This document shows positions 34,910 through 41,993 of a DNA stretch of 64,000 nucleotides, piece after piece; position 1 is the first letter of the stretch, and every line of letters starts with the position of its first letter. The notes under the pieces are model-generated. The model had not been told where the DNA came from. It saw nothing but the letters and a program-made list of their open reading frames with translations, and searched no databases. Source of the DNA: a virus; the IMG/VR virus record IMGVR_UViG_3300047554_000685, positions 1 through 64,000 of that record. The stretch is one strand, 5' to 3'. Position numbers and translations under genes: made by a program.

Positions 34910-35335
34910 CTAGAACAAGTCTTCGTCTTCTTCTTCGGCAACTTCAAAAGTAAACTCACCAGTGCCAACTGGCTCATCGTGAGAGTAGCGAACAGCGGTA
35001 AGCGTCTTCGCGCCTTCTGTAATCTTGAACCTTAGTGTCCAATCGCCATTGATAGACAACTTCTCAACAAGCGTCTTCGGTGTCGCGTAAGCGTATCCGC
35101 TCAAGCGTTGCCAAGTCATTCCACTTCCGCGAATGATTAGGTTAGTGTCTTCATCGTAGCCATTGGCTTCCATCCAAGGCTTGATAACTTCATACCACAA
35201 GTTGCTAACTTCATCGTCATAGCAACCCCAACACTCATTGCTAGGCGATGACGTTTCAGTCTCTTCATCGTAGTCTTCGCAAATACAAGAATTGGTAATC
35301 TCGAATGTTTCGAATTCGGTTGATACAGTTTCCAT
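34910..35335 (-). CDS. acidic hypothetical protein with Cys pairs
   Basis: 141-aa strongly acidic protein. The N-terminus holds CICEDYDE and ECWGCYDDE, four cysteines that may bind metal. The middle (WQRLSGYAYATPKTLVEKLS) and the tail are beta-rich. ATG preceded by GAAAGGGAAACAAA. Similar acidic proteins occur in actinophage early regions; function unknown. Confidence 0.65.
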   Translation of the reverse strand: METVSTEFETFEITNSCICEDYDEETETSSPSNECWGCYDDEVSNLWYEVIKPWMEANGYDEDTNLIIRGSGMTWQRLSGYAYATPKTLVEKLSINGDWTLRFKITEGAKTLTAVRYSHDEPVGTGEFTFEVAEEEDEDLF

Positions 35336-35355
35336 TTTGTTTCCCTTTCTTTATC

Positions 35356-35416
35356 GCCTTTCGGCTAATCCAAGTATCCCGCGTTTCTCATAAAAAGTCA
35401 AGCAACTTCCAACGAA
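35356..35416 (-). promoter_or_regulatory. promoter, upstream element and leader hairpin
   Basis: The upstream element TTCGTTGGAAGTTG (35403-35416) abuts TTGACT (35396-35401), 17 bases, GATACT (35373-35378). Leader hairpin GCC-GAAA-GGC (35356-35365), then GAAAGGG. Confidence 0.75.
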
Positions 35417-35526
35417 TGTTTTCGAGTTGCGAGCTGCGCGGATCGATCGACCATTGGCCAGGGCCGGTGCCGCGAGCGCGTTTTTGATCAAAATCCGCGA
35501 GCGCGAGCTTTCCGAATCTAGGCGTG

Positions 35527-35556
35527 ATAAAAGGCCAGTTTAGAGACTTAGCCTAG
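35527..35556 (-). terminator. possible terminator
   Basis: Imperfect stem GGCTAAGT...ACTGGCC followed by TTTTATC, after the DUF3846-like gene; weaker than the other terminators of the array. Confidence 0.4.
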
Positions 35557-35581
35557 GTCTTTTTTCGTAGGGAAACGAAAC

Positions 35582-35953
35582 TTAGTGAGAGTGTTCCATT
35601 GCTTTCAGAACAACTTCCATAATCTTATCAGTTTGTTCACTAGTGAGAGTTTCAATCTCACCATCGTAGTCTTCGCCACCAGTGATTAGAACATTGCCAA
35701 CGATGAAATCAGTCTGTCCGTATGAGTCTTCCCAAATAGCCGTAGCCAACTCATTTAGCGGAAGGTCTGAAAACTTACCTTCTTCGTTTAGCCACATTGA
35801 CAAGCCACTTAGTGAACCTGCCAACGGAACAACCTGAACCCAACCCCCAACGAATGTTTGTAAAAATTCGAGCGAGATTACTTCGTGAGTTTCGTCCCCA
35901 AAAACAAATCCGCCGTCTTCATTGGTGCGAATTGCGAATACCTTTGTAGTCAT
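35582..35953 (-). CDS. DUF3846-like protein
   Basis: 123-aa protein with the DUF3846 pattern: LEFLQTFVGGWVQVVPL (about 29-45), then a WLNEEGKFSDLPLNELAT block and DFIVGNVLITGG. DUF3846 proteins are common in phages and conjugative elements; no known activity. A single-gene unit with promoter and leader hairpin. Confidence 0.72.
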   Translation of the reverse strand: MTTKVFAIRTNEDGGFVFGDETHEVISLEFLQTFVGGWVQVVPLAGSLSGLSMWLNEEGKFSDLPLNELATAIWEDSYGQTDFIVGNVLITGGEDYDGEIETLTSEQTDKIMEVVLKAMEHSH

Positions 35954-35972
35954 TTTGTTTCCCTTTCGTAAG

Positions 35973-36023
35973 TGCTAGAACCCCTAGCAATTTCTAGTTT
36001 AGCGTTTTGCGATAAAAAGTCAA
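35973..36023 (-). promoter_or_regulatory. promoter and leader hairpin
   Basis: TTGACT (36018-36023), 16 bases, TAAACT (35996-36001). Leader stem TGCTAG-GGGTT-CTAGCA (35973-35989), then GAAAGGG. Confidence 0.72.
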
Positions 36024-36024
36024 A

Positions 36025-36186
36025 TCAATTTCTTGACATCCATAGACAACCAACAGCTGCGAGCAATAGTAGTCCTGGCACGATCGAATTTGGATAACCA
36101 ATAGCGAAACCCATAATAAAAATAAAACCTAACCCAACGGCAAGGCCACGCCAAATAATCGCAAACTCAGAATTGCGCCTTGACAC
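36025..36186 (-). CDS. small two-pass membrane protein
   Basis: 53 aa from a GTG at 36186: a basic N-terminus (SRRNSEF), two hydrophobic helices (GLAVGLGFIFIMGFAIG and IVPGLLLLAAVGCLWM) and a short tail. It overlaps the end of the upstream gene by 20 bases, which makes it the last gene of a four-gene operon. Confidence 0.55.
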   Translation of the reverse strand: MSRRNSEFAIIWRGLAVGLGFIFIMGFAIGYPNSIVPGLLLLAAVGCLWMSRN

Positions 36187-36373
36187 TTTGCCACCACTTC
36201 CAAATCGCGGTTAGAGGCTTGCGCTCTTGACGACGGCGACCGTGGCGACCACCTTTGACATACGACTTATGCGCGAGCGTCTGCGTAACGTGAAAAGTCC
36301 GAAACGCTACTGAACCAATTGCGCGCCAAAACTTCTCCATAAAACGGTGATACCTAATCACGACTAACTCCAC
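36167..36373 (-). CDS. small basic protein
   Basis: 68-aa very basic protein (HGRRRQERKPLTAIWKWWQS). It starts with GTG 36373, overlapping the upstream stop by 10 bases. It could bind nucleic acid; no family recognised. Confidence 0.5.
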   Translation of the reverse strand: MELVVIRYHRFMEKFWRAIGSVAFRTFHVTQTLAHKSYVKGGRHGRRRQERKPLTAIWKWWQSVKAQF

Positions 36374-36588
36374 TTCCGAATTGTAATTGTGCGACCAACG
36401 AACTCAACATCCAACGCGATACCAGTTTCATTCACGACTTCAAATTCCATTCCGTCAAAAATTGAAAACAATTCTGGCTTTGCGTCATACTCCGCGAGCG
36501 CGCCAAACACTTCAAGCGCGGTCTTGCGTGCGTTCATAATTTCTTTGCGCCTTTGGTAGCGACTTACGCTTTCGAGATTACTGCCCAT
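36364..36588 (-). CDS. hypothetical protein
   Basis: 74 aa. ATG 36588 has AAAGGG seven bases upstream, better than the internal ATG. It overlaps the zinc-ribbon gene by 25 bases. An N-terminal helix is followed by a small beta domain (GMEFEVVNETGIALDVEFVG). Function unknown. Confidence 0.58.
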   Translation of the reverse strand: MGSNLESVSRYQRRKEIMNARKTALEVFGALAEYDAKPELFSIFDGMEFEVVNETGIALDVEFVGRTITIRKWS

Positions 36589-36713
36589 TTTTTTGCCCTT
36601 TCTTCTTTACACTCTACACAAATTTGACGGCTAGTGTAGGTGCCAATCCAAGCGACCCTAATCGCTTTACCACATTCCCAACAACCAATCCAAATCGTAT
36701 CTTGCTTTGACAT
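36564..36713 (-). CDS. small zinc-ribbon protein
   Basis: 49 aa from ATG 36713, with GAAAGGGG 10 bases upstream. Two CxxC pairs (CWECGKA...ICVECKEE) form a treble-clef/zinc-ribbon-like site. First gene of the 36.0-36.7 kb operon. Probably structural or nucleic-acid binding. Confidence 0.65.
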   Translation of the reverse strand: MSKQDTIWIGCWECGKAIRVAWIGTYTSRQICVECKEERAKKWAVISKA

Positions 36714-36851
36714 TTGGTTTCCCCTTTCTAGGTAATTCCAGATTAGCCTAGTTTGTATAATCGCGCAACAACCAAACTTCCGCGTGTCAAGCTTGACCGC
36801 GAGCGCGGATCGACCATCGATCAAAATCAGCTGCGACCGGCCAGGCTAGAT

Positions 36852-36881
36852 AAAGAAAAAGGGTGACCACCGGCCACCCTA
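36852..36881 (-). terminator. rho-independent terminator
   Basis: Stem AGGGTGGCC / GGTCACCCT with a 3-base loop, followed by TTTTCTTT, after the 46-aa zinc-ribbon gene. Confidence 0.8.
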
Positions 36882-36896
36882 TCTCCACGAATCTGA

Positions 36897-37037
36897 TTAC
36901 TTGAACATTCGTAATTGTTCAGCAAACCAATCGTCAAAATCTCCATCGCAACTTTCACACAACGGATGAACTTGACCAACGAATGCTTCAATCTCGGTTT
37001 CGCATTTGTAGCAAGTTGTAGTTTCTTTGGTTTCCAT
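36897..37037 (-). CDS. small zinc-ribbon protein
   Basis: 46 aa from ATG 37037, preceded by GAAAGGGAAACG. Pattern CYKC...PLCESCDGDF: two CxxC knuckles separated by 15 residues. Last of a three-gene operon (37484, 37269, 37037). Confidence 0.65.
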   Translation of the reverse strand: METKETTTCYKCETEIEAFVGQVHPLCESCDGDFDDWFAEQLRMFK

Positions 37038-37059
37038 CGTTTCCCTTTCCACTTCCATT

Positions 37060-37269
37060 CTACAAGCCCAACTGAACTTTTGTGCCGAACTCTGTGATAA
37101 TTTCATCGAATCCATCTTGCTCAAGAACTTCAGCGAAATCCATTCCCGTATAGTCTTCGATGCGCTCAATCAAATCGGGCGACAGGTTATCTGTGTCAAG
37201 AACATAGACAGGGTGCTCATTGTGATACTGCCACCAATCACCATTTACATTCGCAACATACTTAGCCAT
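37060..37269 (-). CDS. hypothetical protein
   Basis: 69 aa from ATG 37269, which overlaps the preceding stop as TAATG. Acidic alpha/beta protein (MAKYVANVNGDWWQYHNEHP). No family recognised. Confidence 0.58.
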   Translation of the reverse strand: MAKYVANVNGDWWQYHNEHPVYVLDTDNLSPDLIERIEDYTGMDFAEVLEQDGFDEIITEFGTKVQLGL

Positions 37270-37484
37270 TATGCGCTCCACGCTCCCCAATCCAAATCAC
37301 TTGCTTCACGCTGTGAATCTGACCAAGCGGTTTCTCCATAGAAATACTTGACCTTGCCACTTTCTTTGTTTGTCATACGCCAGTAGTCTTCTGCGAATAC
37401 TGCTGTGCCAGTTGCCAACTCCACGACTTTGCTATCGTAGATAACTTCCCAACTCTTTACTAATGAAACGCTAGGCTTTGCCAT
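37269..37484 (-). CDS. hypothetical protein
   Basis: 71 aa; ATG 37484 preceded by GGGAAAGGAG. Beta-rich with many aromatic residues (SWEVIYDSKVVELATG, YWRMTNKESGKVKYFYG). First gene of its operon, with a TAATCT -10-like box at 37505-37515. Confidence 0.58.
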   Translation of the reverse strand: MAKPSVSLVKSWEVIYDSKVVELATGTAVFAEDYWRMTNKESGKVKYFYGETAWSDSQREASDLDWGAWSA

Positions 37485-37650
37485 TGTCGTTTCTCCTTTC
37501 CCTATGCTCCAAGATTACACTAGTCCTGCGACAAACGCAAACAACTTCGAATGAATCCGCGAGCGCGTTTCGATCAAAATTAGCTGCGTCAAGCTCCGGT
37601 CCGGCCAGGGCAGCTCTGATCGATCACCGCGAGCGCGGCCATAATCCAGA

Positions 37651-37773
37651 CAAAAGAAAAACGGTAGCAATTGGGGGGAATTGCTACCGCTCTCTTTGCG
37701 AAAGGTGAAAGGGGGATAACTCCTTTCGCTATTCCTTAGGCGAGTAATCTCGAGCCTAAGCAACTCTTCTAGT
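37651..37773 (-). ncRNA. structured 3'-UTR RNA with C-rich anti-SD loop (copy A)
   Basis: Directly after the stop of the 115-aa gene come three hairpins: CTTAGGC/GCCTAAG (37735-37760); GCGAAAGG/CCTTTCGC (37698-37729), whose loop holds CCCCCTTTC (37707-37715); and an 11-pair terminator CGGTAGCAATT/AATTGCTACCG (37662-37689) with a CCCCCC loop and TTTTTCTTTT. The loop CCCCCUUUC is complementary to GAAAGG ribosome-binding sites used across this region. It could be a 3'-UTR-derived regulatory RNA, or simply an elaborate terminator. Confidence 0.5.
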
Positions 37774-38121
37774 TTACACAGAATTGTCTTTCAGCGCAAA
37801 TTCTGTATTCACTTCACCTTGATACTCGTATTCGCCATTGTCTGCGTTTACGGTAATTGTGTCATTGTCCACCCAAGCAGAACCTTCTTCGTATCCATAG
37901 GCGTCGATACCGAAAGACAACTTACCTTCGTATCCACCGAGCGCGACCGCGAACTCATAGAAAATCTGCGCGGTGAGATAGTTCACATCGCCGATTCGGT
38001 CTGTGCGTGCGAGCACATTGCGAACTGCCACCAAGTTATCTCCACCCGACCAGTGTCCATAAAGTGTAATCGGCGCTTTGAAATTCTTGCTATTGATTAC
38101 GATTAGCGACCTGTCTCCCAT
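37774..38121 (-). CDS. conserved hypothetical protein
   Basis: 115 aa from ATG 38121 (TAATG overlap with the preceding gene). It begins MGDRSLIVINSKNFKAPITL, with GHWSGGDNLVAVRNVLAR in the middle and an acidic beta-rich end. Proteins starting with this pattern are frequent in actinophages. Its transcript ends in the structured RNA at 37651-37773. Confidence 0.65.
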   Translation of the reverse strand: MGDRSLIVINSKNFKAPITLYGHWSGGDNLVAVRNVLARTDRIGDVNYLTAQIFYEFAVALGGYEGKLSFGIDAYGYEEGSAWVDNDTITVNADNGEYEYQGEVNTEFALKDNSV

Positions 38122-38330
38122 TATGCCACCGCCACCCATTTGACAGCGGTGCGTAGCAAGTTGTCATAATCGCCACTTGTGCTCTCGGCGTAGTATTCGT
38201 CAATTTCTTCTTTTGAAACTCCAGCGTCTTTCAGCGCGCTAGCAACACGACCCATAATCGCGAAAGCATTTCCATCTTCCCCGACCAACTGAACTTGAAC
38301 ATCTGGATACTTCGGCTCTCCAAAACTCAT
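38121..38330 (-). CDS. conserved small phage protein
   Basis: 69 aa with the widespread pattern YPDVQVQLVGEDGNAFAIMG...EIDEYYAESTSGDYDNLL, which is found in many phages and bacteria and has no known function. First gene of a two-gene operon. Confidence 0.75.
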   Translation of the reverse strand: MSFGEPKYPDVQVQLVGEDGNAFAIMGRVASALKDAGVSKEEIDEYYAESTSGDYDNLLRTAVKWVAVA

Positions 38331-38349
38331 TTTTCTTTCCCTACTTTCC

Positions 38350-38398
38350 TAGGCAATTTGCCTAATACAAAGATACTGTATTTTGCTTTTTAGCGCAA
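38350..38398 (-). promoter_or_regulatory. promoter and leader hairpin
   Basis: Upstream element TTCGTTTGAAG, then TTGCGC (38393-38398), 17 bases, TATCTT (38370-38375). Leader stem TAGGCA-AAT-TGCCTA (38350-38364). Confidence 0.72.
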
Positions 38399-38489
38399 CT
38401 TCAAACGAACACTAATTTTGTGTCTTGTGATCGATCGACCAGGGCGACTGGTTTCGATCCGCGAGCGCGGCCGTAGCCGAGCTCACCCC

Positions 38490-38885
38490 CTAGTCTTCGT
38501 CTTCTTCGTCTTCGTCTTCGTAGTCATTACAAACACCAGCGCAACCGCGCTCACCACAATCTTCGCAATCTTCTTCTTCGAATTGCCCGATTAGAGTTTC
38601 GAAACCTTCGTTAGCATCCACACCTTCTGGCATAGTAGAGACCGCGCTCACAAAACGTAGCCCACAACTTTCTTCATACCAGTGCTTGACTTTCTCCAAC
38701 ATCTTGTCCGCGCTCATTGCGTATTTGGTGATAAGACCTTCTGTATCAGTCCCATCCCCATAGCCATACTCGCGCATAAGCGAGACTTGCTCATCGTCCA
38801 TAAGCACGTAAATCTTGTGGCAAGTGTCCCAAGCAATCGCCTTGGCGTCTACCAATCGTTCTTCAACCAAATCAAAGTTTGTCAT
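38490..38885 (-). CDS. acidic conserved actinophage protein with Cys-rich tail
   Basis: 131 aa. A helical N-terminal part contains SADKMLEKVKHWYEESCGLR. The tail CEDCGERGCAGVC (about 109-121) could bind zinc and is followed by a run of Asp/Glu. Single-gene unit. Function unknown. Confidence 0.66.
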   Translation of the reverse strand: MTNFDLVEERLVDAKAIAWDTCHKIYVLMDDEQVSLMREYGYGDGTDTEGLITKYAMSADKMLEKVKHWYEESCGLRFVSAVSTMPEGVDANEGFETLIGQFEEEDCEDCGERGCAGVCNDYEDEDEEDED

Positions 38886-38903
38886 TTCATTTCCCTTTCT
38901 TTT

Positions 38904-38952
38904 TAGGCTTTTTGCCTACCTAAAAGATACCGCATTTTAGGACAACACGCAA
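38904..38952 (-). promoter_or_regulatory. promoter and leader hairpin
   Basis: Upstream element TTCGTTGGATG, then TTGCGT (38947-38952), 17 bases, TATCTT (38924-38929). Leader stem TAGGC-AAAAA-GCCTA (38904-38918), then GAAAGGG. Confidence 0.75.
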
Positions 38953-39154
38953 CATCCAACGAACATTTTTTTTCGTGTCTTGATCGATCGACCAGCTCCC
39001 AAGTCATCTAACTTCCAACGAATTAGTTGCGGCTTGTTAGATCTGGATCACCGGTAATCACCTGGCTAGATCTCCCTGGTCCGGCCCCGGCGATCAGATC
39101 AATCTAAGCTGCGTGATCAGCTGCGCCATAGATCTAGATCAGCTCCGGTCCGGG

Positions 39155-39184
39155 TAAAAAGAAACCCTGGCCGAAGCCAGGGCT
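39155..39184 (-). terminator. rho-independent terminator
   Basis: Stem CCCTGGC-TTCG-GCCAGGG followed by TTTCTTTTT, 10 bases after the 18-residue Cys-rich gene. Confidence 0.85.
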
Positions 39185-39194
39185 CTTTGTATGA

Positions 39195-39251
39195 CTACCG
39201 GTTTGGGCAGTCTCCATGGTCATGGCCACAGCATGGAAAGTCTTCGCACAT
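39195..39251 (-). CDS. 18-residue Cys/His-rich peptide
   Basis: Mini-gene MCEDFPCCGHDHGDCPNR with a complete transcription unit of its own: promoter (39283-39311), a purine-rich leader with AGAAAGGG and GGGGG, ATG, stop, then a strong terminator. Four Cys and two His in 18 residues suggest a metal-binding knuckle. Short MCEDxPCCGH-type frames occur in other actinophages as far as I recall, which supports translation. Confidence 0.6.
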   Translation of the reverse strand: MCEDFPCCGHDHGDCPNR

Positions 39252-39282
39252 CTTGCACCCCCTATCTCCCTTTCTAACTCCA

Positions 39283-39311
39283 AACTTACCACCCAACCCA
39301 AAACGTGTCAA
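39283..39311 (-). promoter_or_regulatory. promoter of the 18-residue peptide gene
   Basis: TTGACA (39306-39311), 17 bases, TAAGTT (39283-39288). Confidence 0.75.
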
Positions 39312-39520
39312 GTCTATTTTGATAACAGATTGATAACACTCGCGAGCTGCTTCGAGCTGCGACTGAGCTGCGCCAGCTCCGGTAAAACTTCCAACGAGCT
39401 GCGACTAAGCTGCAATGCCAGCTGCTGCGATTCGCTTCATAACTTCTAACGAACAACCACACCCATTCGATCCGGCTCCGGTCCAGGCAAGCCCGGCGGA
39501 TCGACCAACAACCGAGCAAG

Positions 39521-39552
39521 ACGAAACCCCCCAGTCTTTCGACTGAGGGGGC
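39521..39552 (-). terminator. rho-independent terminator
   Basis: Stem CCCCCTCAGTC-GAAA-GACTGGGGGG followed by TTTCGTCTT, after the second coiled-coil paralogue. Confidence 0.82.
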
Positions 39553-39568
39553 TTGCGACCTCCCGACC

Positions 39569-39868
39569 CTACTTCTTTTTGAGAGTGTTGAGGGTTAGAA
39601 CATCAGTGAACTTGACCAGTGCCTCATAAGCCTCTGGATAGGTTGCCTCAAAGTCGTCCCAATCGTTGATTGAGCGACGGGTGCTTTCCACGACCTCGGC
39701 GATAATCACGCCAGCCTTGTCAGCAATCTCAACAGCAGTGTTGCCAGTCGCTCCAAGAACCGACTTGCGAATTACGCTCTCACGAGCAGATAGTTCAGCC
39801 TTTGCTTCACGAACCTCAATGAGTTCGTCAATCAGGGCTACAACATCAACGACAACAGCCTTAGCCAT
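39569..39868 (-). CDS. hypothetical coiled-coil protein, paralogue B
   Basis: 99 aa from ATG 39868, with AAAGGACGAAA directly upstream. Paralogue of the gene at 33788: same helix (LIDELIEVREAKAELSARES) and the same ending TYPEAYEALVKFTDVLTL. The two copies lie 5.5 kb apart and differ at many positions, so the duplication is not recent. Confidence 0.66.
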   Translation of the reverse strand: MAKAVVVDVVALIDELIEVREAKAELSARESVIRKSVLGATGNTAVEIADKAGVIIAEVVESTRRSINDWDDFEATYPEAYEALVKFTDVLTLNTLKKK

Positions 39869-39920
39869 TTTCGTCCTTTCCCTAGAAATCAAGCCAACCT
39901 TGTGTTCGCTTGTAATACCA

Positions 39921-39949
39921 AGCCTAGTCTGCTACTTTTCGCAAGTCAA
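39921..39949 (-). promoter_or_regulatory. promoter
   Basis: TTGACT (39944-39949), 17 bases, TAGGCT (39921-39926), upstream of coiled-coil paralogue B. Confidence 0.68.
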
Positions 39950-40040
39950 GCCCAAACAGCATTATTTTTATAACAGGTTTATAACGGAAATTTTTAATCT
40001 GATCGATCAGCTGCAACCAGCGATCGCCAGGATCTCGGGC

Positions 40041-40070
40041 AAAAGAAAACCCCCACATTTCTGCGGGGGC
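40041..40070 (-). terminator. rho-independent terminator
   Basis: Stem GCCCCCGCAGAAATGTGGGGG followed by TTTTCTTTT. Confidence 0.82.
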
Positions 40071-40085
40071 AATCTTTTGTAGCGA

Positions 40086-40610
40086 CTAGACGCGAGACTC
40101 GCTTGAGTTGTAGCAACCCTTCACAAACTCTTCGTTCGTGCTTGGAAAGTTGTAGAGGTCAAACTCGGCACAAGGTTCGGCTGACCCAGCGTAAACCTTG
40201 AGAGTGTGAACATCAAGGTCAATCACATAAGCCCACTCGCAAAACAAAGTGTCCTGCAAGAATGCCATTTCGTTGACCAATGGCACACGCTCGGTTGCGT
40301 TGGCGACTAGTTCCAAAATCTCGGCGCAAGTGTCGCGAGAGAGACTTGGATAGGCTTCGCCAAATGCTTGACCTTGCTCCATAGTCATCCAACCATCTTC
40401 GTTCGAATACTTCGAGTAGATAGCCTTGAGTTCGTTTTCATCTGCCCAGTAAGCCTTGTCCAAGTTTGCTTCGAGTTTCGCAACTCCAGCGTGCTTGACA
40501 AATTCATAGACAGTAGTTCCCTGACCTTCAGGGTATCCATCCCATTGGCCATACTGCGCGATTACAGGTTCGCCATTTTTGATAACGGCGGTAAGGTTTC
40601 GAGTTCCCAT
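40086..40610 (-). CDS. conserved phage protein (MGTRNLT family)
   Basis: 174 aa from ATG 40610, preceded by GAAAGGGAAACA. The N-terminus MGTRNLTAVIKNGEPVIAQY-GQWDGYPEGQG is a widely conserved phage/bacterial pattern of unknown function. A leader with a GTAG...CTAC stem precedes it and a terminator follows. Confidence 0.75.
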   Translation of the reverse strand: MGTRNLTAVIKNGEPVIAQYGQWDGYPEGQGTTVYEFVKHAGVAKLEANLDKAYWADENELKAIYSKYSNEDGWMTMEQGQAFGEAYPSLSRDTCAEILELVANATERVPLVNEMAFLQDTLFCEWAYVIDLDVHTLKVYAGSAEPCAEFDLYNFPSTNEEFVKGCYNSSESRV

Positions 40611-40742
40611 TGTTTCCCTTTCAGTAGCCACCTTGACTACATCTAAATTATTGCATAGACCTGCGACATTTTGCAACAACCAACCAAGGTTTTTTTCAGC
40701 TGCGTCCGGCACGATCGCGAGCTTGATCGATCAGACCTGGCA

Positions 40743-40777
40743 GAAGAAAACCCCGCGGGCTGCGAGAGCTGCGGGGT
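40743..40777 (-). terminator. rho-independent terminator
   Basis: CCCCGC / GCGGGG stem followed by TTTTCTTC, after the two-pass membrane protein gene. Confidence 0.78.
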
Positions 40778-40793
40778 TGACTTCGAACGAATA

Positions 40794-41024
40794 CTAGTTA
40801 GGTGAGCCAGTGAACTTTTCCACGAAAGCATTCACCTGCGGGGCAAAGGTAAAAACCAAAGCCACGACAATTCCAATCAGAACTCCATTCTGAAAAGTTT
40901 CGGTAATGGTTTGATTACTCTCGCCACCAGCCAGCAACATCAACAGATAGAAAAAGCACCAAGCACCAGCCACGAATGGAATTGAGATAATTCCAACGAT
41001 TGCTCTGCGAATGTAAAACTTCAT
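40794..41024 (-). CDS. small membrane protein
   Basis: 76 aa with two membrane helices (VGIISIPFVAGAWCFFYLLM and LIGIVVALVFTFAPQ) and a basic N-terminus. Single-gene unit with promoter, hairpin and terminator. No family recognised. Confidence 0.6.
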   Translation of the reverse strand: MKFYIRRAIVGIISIPFVAGAWCFFYLLMLLAGGESNQTITETFQNGVLIGIVVALVFTFAPQVNAFVEKFTGSPN

Positions 41025-41039
41025 TTTTCCCTACTTTCC

Positions 41040-41088
41040 GTAGCAACTTGCTACATAACTAATTTACCATCAACTGATAAAAAAGCAA
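41040..41088 (-). promoter_or_regulatory. promoter and leader hairpin
   Basis: Upstream element TTCGTTGGTTC, then TTGCTT (41083-41088), 16 bases, TAAATT (41061-41066). Leader stem GTAGCA-AGT-TGCTAC (41040-41054). Confidence 0.75.
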
Positions 41089-41171
41089 GAACCAACGAAG
41101 AAAACTTTCCACGAACTCGAGATCTTCCGGCCTTGGTGATCGATCTAAGCTGCAGCTCTCAACCACCGGCC

Positions 41172-41203
41172 AAAAGAAAACGCCCACTCTCGCGAGTGAG
41201 CGT
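41172..41203 (-). terminator. rho-independent terminator
   Basis: Stem CGCTCACTC-GCGA-GAGTGGGCG followed by TTTTCTTTT. Confidence 0.82.
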
Positions 41204-41216
41204 TCCCTGTTTGCGA

Positions 41217-41444
41217 TTACTCGCTTTGGCTTGGCATTTTCTTAGTTGCCAATTCCATTAGGTAAGCAATGACTTCCATTACTTGACCCAACTTGTCCCA
41301 GTCATGGGCTTTGGCAAGTTGCTCGGCATACTCAGACATAACTGCGCTTGCCCTTACCAAAGGTTCTACTGCGTCAATGATTTCGTTTGACTTGGTTAGC
41401 GTTGCGTCAAGTTCTGCCAACGCGGTGTCTAGCGGTGTGTTCAT
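41217..41444 (-). CDS. small helical protein
   Basis: 75 aa from the second ATG (41444), because the preceding GGGAAAC matches the site used by neighbouring genes and the first ATG (41453) lies inside that site. Helical throughout (ALAELDATLTKSNEIIDAVE). Leader hairpin GTTGGA-AAGTA-TCCAAC directly upstream. Function unknown. Confidence 0.6.
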   Translation of the reverse strand: MNTPLDTALAELDATLTKSNEIIDAVEPLVRASAVMSEYAEQLAKAHDWDKLGQVMEVIAYLMELATKKMPSQSE

Positions 41445-41456
41445 GTTTCCCATTCT

Positions 41457-41513
41457 GTTGGATACTTTCCAACTAGTTCAAATGTAGCATAGACGACTGA
41501 CATTTTGCGACAA
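41457..41513 (-). promoter_or_regulatory. promoter and leader hairpin
   Basis: TTGTCG (41508-41513), 16 bases, TATGCT (41486-41491). Leader stem GTTGGA-AAGTA-TCCAAC (41457-41473). Confidence 0.72.
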
Positions 41514-41575
41514 GTTTGAAAACTTTTTTCGGGCCGGTGATCGCCAGGCGGATCGATCCGGCGAGCGCCGCGCCC

Positions 41576-41779
41576 CTAGTCTTTTGCTAGACGCTTCGTG
41601 TTCAAAAGGTCTAACGCATCTAGATAGTATTTCCTATCGTCATCTTCAATCCACTCGTTTGCGTCTGTGTCCCAAACTTGCTCATCTTCACTAAACCGCG
41701 CCGAATAAGTATCATCTGCGATAAAAACTTCTTTGTCATCTAAATCAACGCCAATGACAAAAAATACCTGCTTGCTCAA
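41576..41779 (-). CDS. hypothetical protein downstream of the HicA-like gene
   Basis: 67 aa from TTG 41779, with AGAGG seven bases upstream and one base after the HicA-like stop. Acidic (ANEWIEDDDRKYYLDALDLL). It occupies the place of an antitoxin, but shows no HicB motif. Co-transcribed with the HicA-like gene. Confidence 0.55.
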   Translation of the reverse strand: MSKQVFFVIGVDLDDKEVFIADDTYSARFSEDEQVWDTDANEWIEDDDRKYYLDALDLLNTKRLAKD

Positions 41780-41780
41780 T

Positions 41781-41987
41781 CTATTTCCTCTCAATCGTGA
41801 TTCCGTGTCGGCGAAGTTCCGACACTAGGTTTTTGACGGCACGCCCGTCTGACGGCGTAGACGCGGAAAAAACTATTTGCCCACTTGGCGAAGTCCACTT
41901 CAAGTGTCCACCACCAGTTAGAGTAACGACCCAGCCCTTAGACTCGGCGACCTTGACTATCTGCTTGAATTCTTTTCTGTTCGACAT
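41781..41987 (-). CDS. HicA-like RNA-binding protein
   Basis: 68 aa with the HicA/YcfA fold signature: an N-terminal helix, then WVVTLTGGGHLKWTSPSG (the GGxH turn with the catalytic-type His), IVFSASTPSDGRAVKNLVSE and a final helix. HicA proteins are small dsRBD-like mRNA interferases. In phages solitary HicA-like proteins are common. The transcript is probably leaderless (ATG 6 bases after TACATT). Confidence 0.72.
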   Translation of the reverse strand: MSNRKEFKQIVKVAESKGWVVTLTGGGHLKWTSPSGQIVFSASTPSDGRAVKNLVSELRRHGITIERK

Positions 41988-41993
41988 ACTTCA

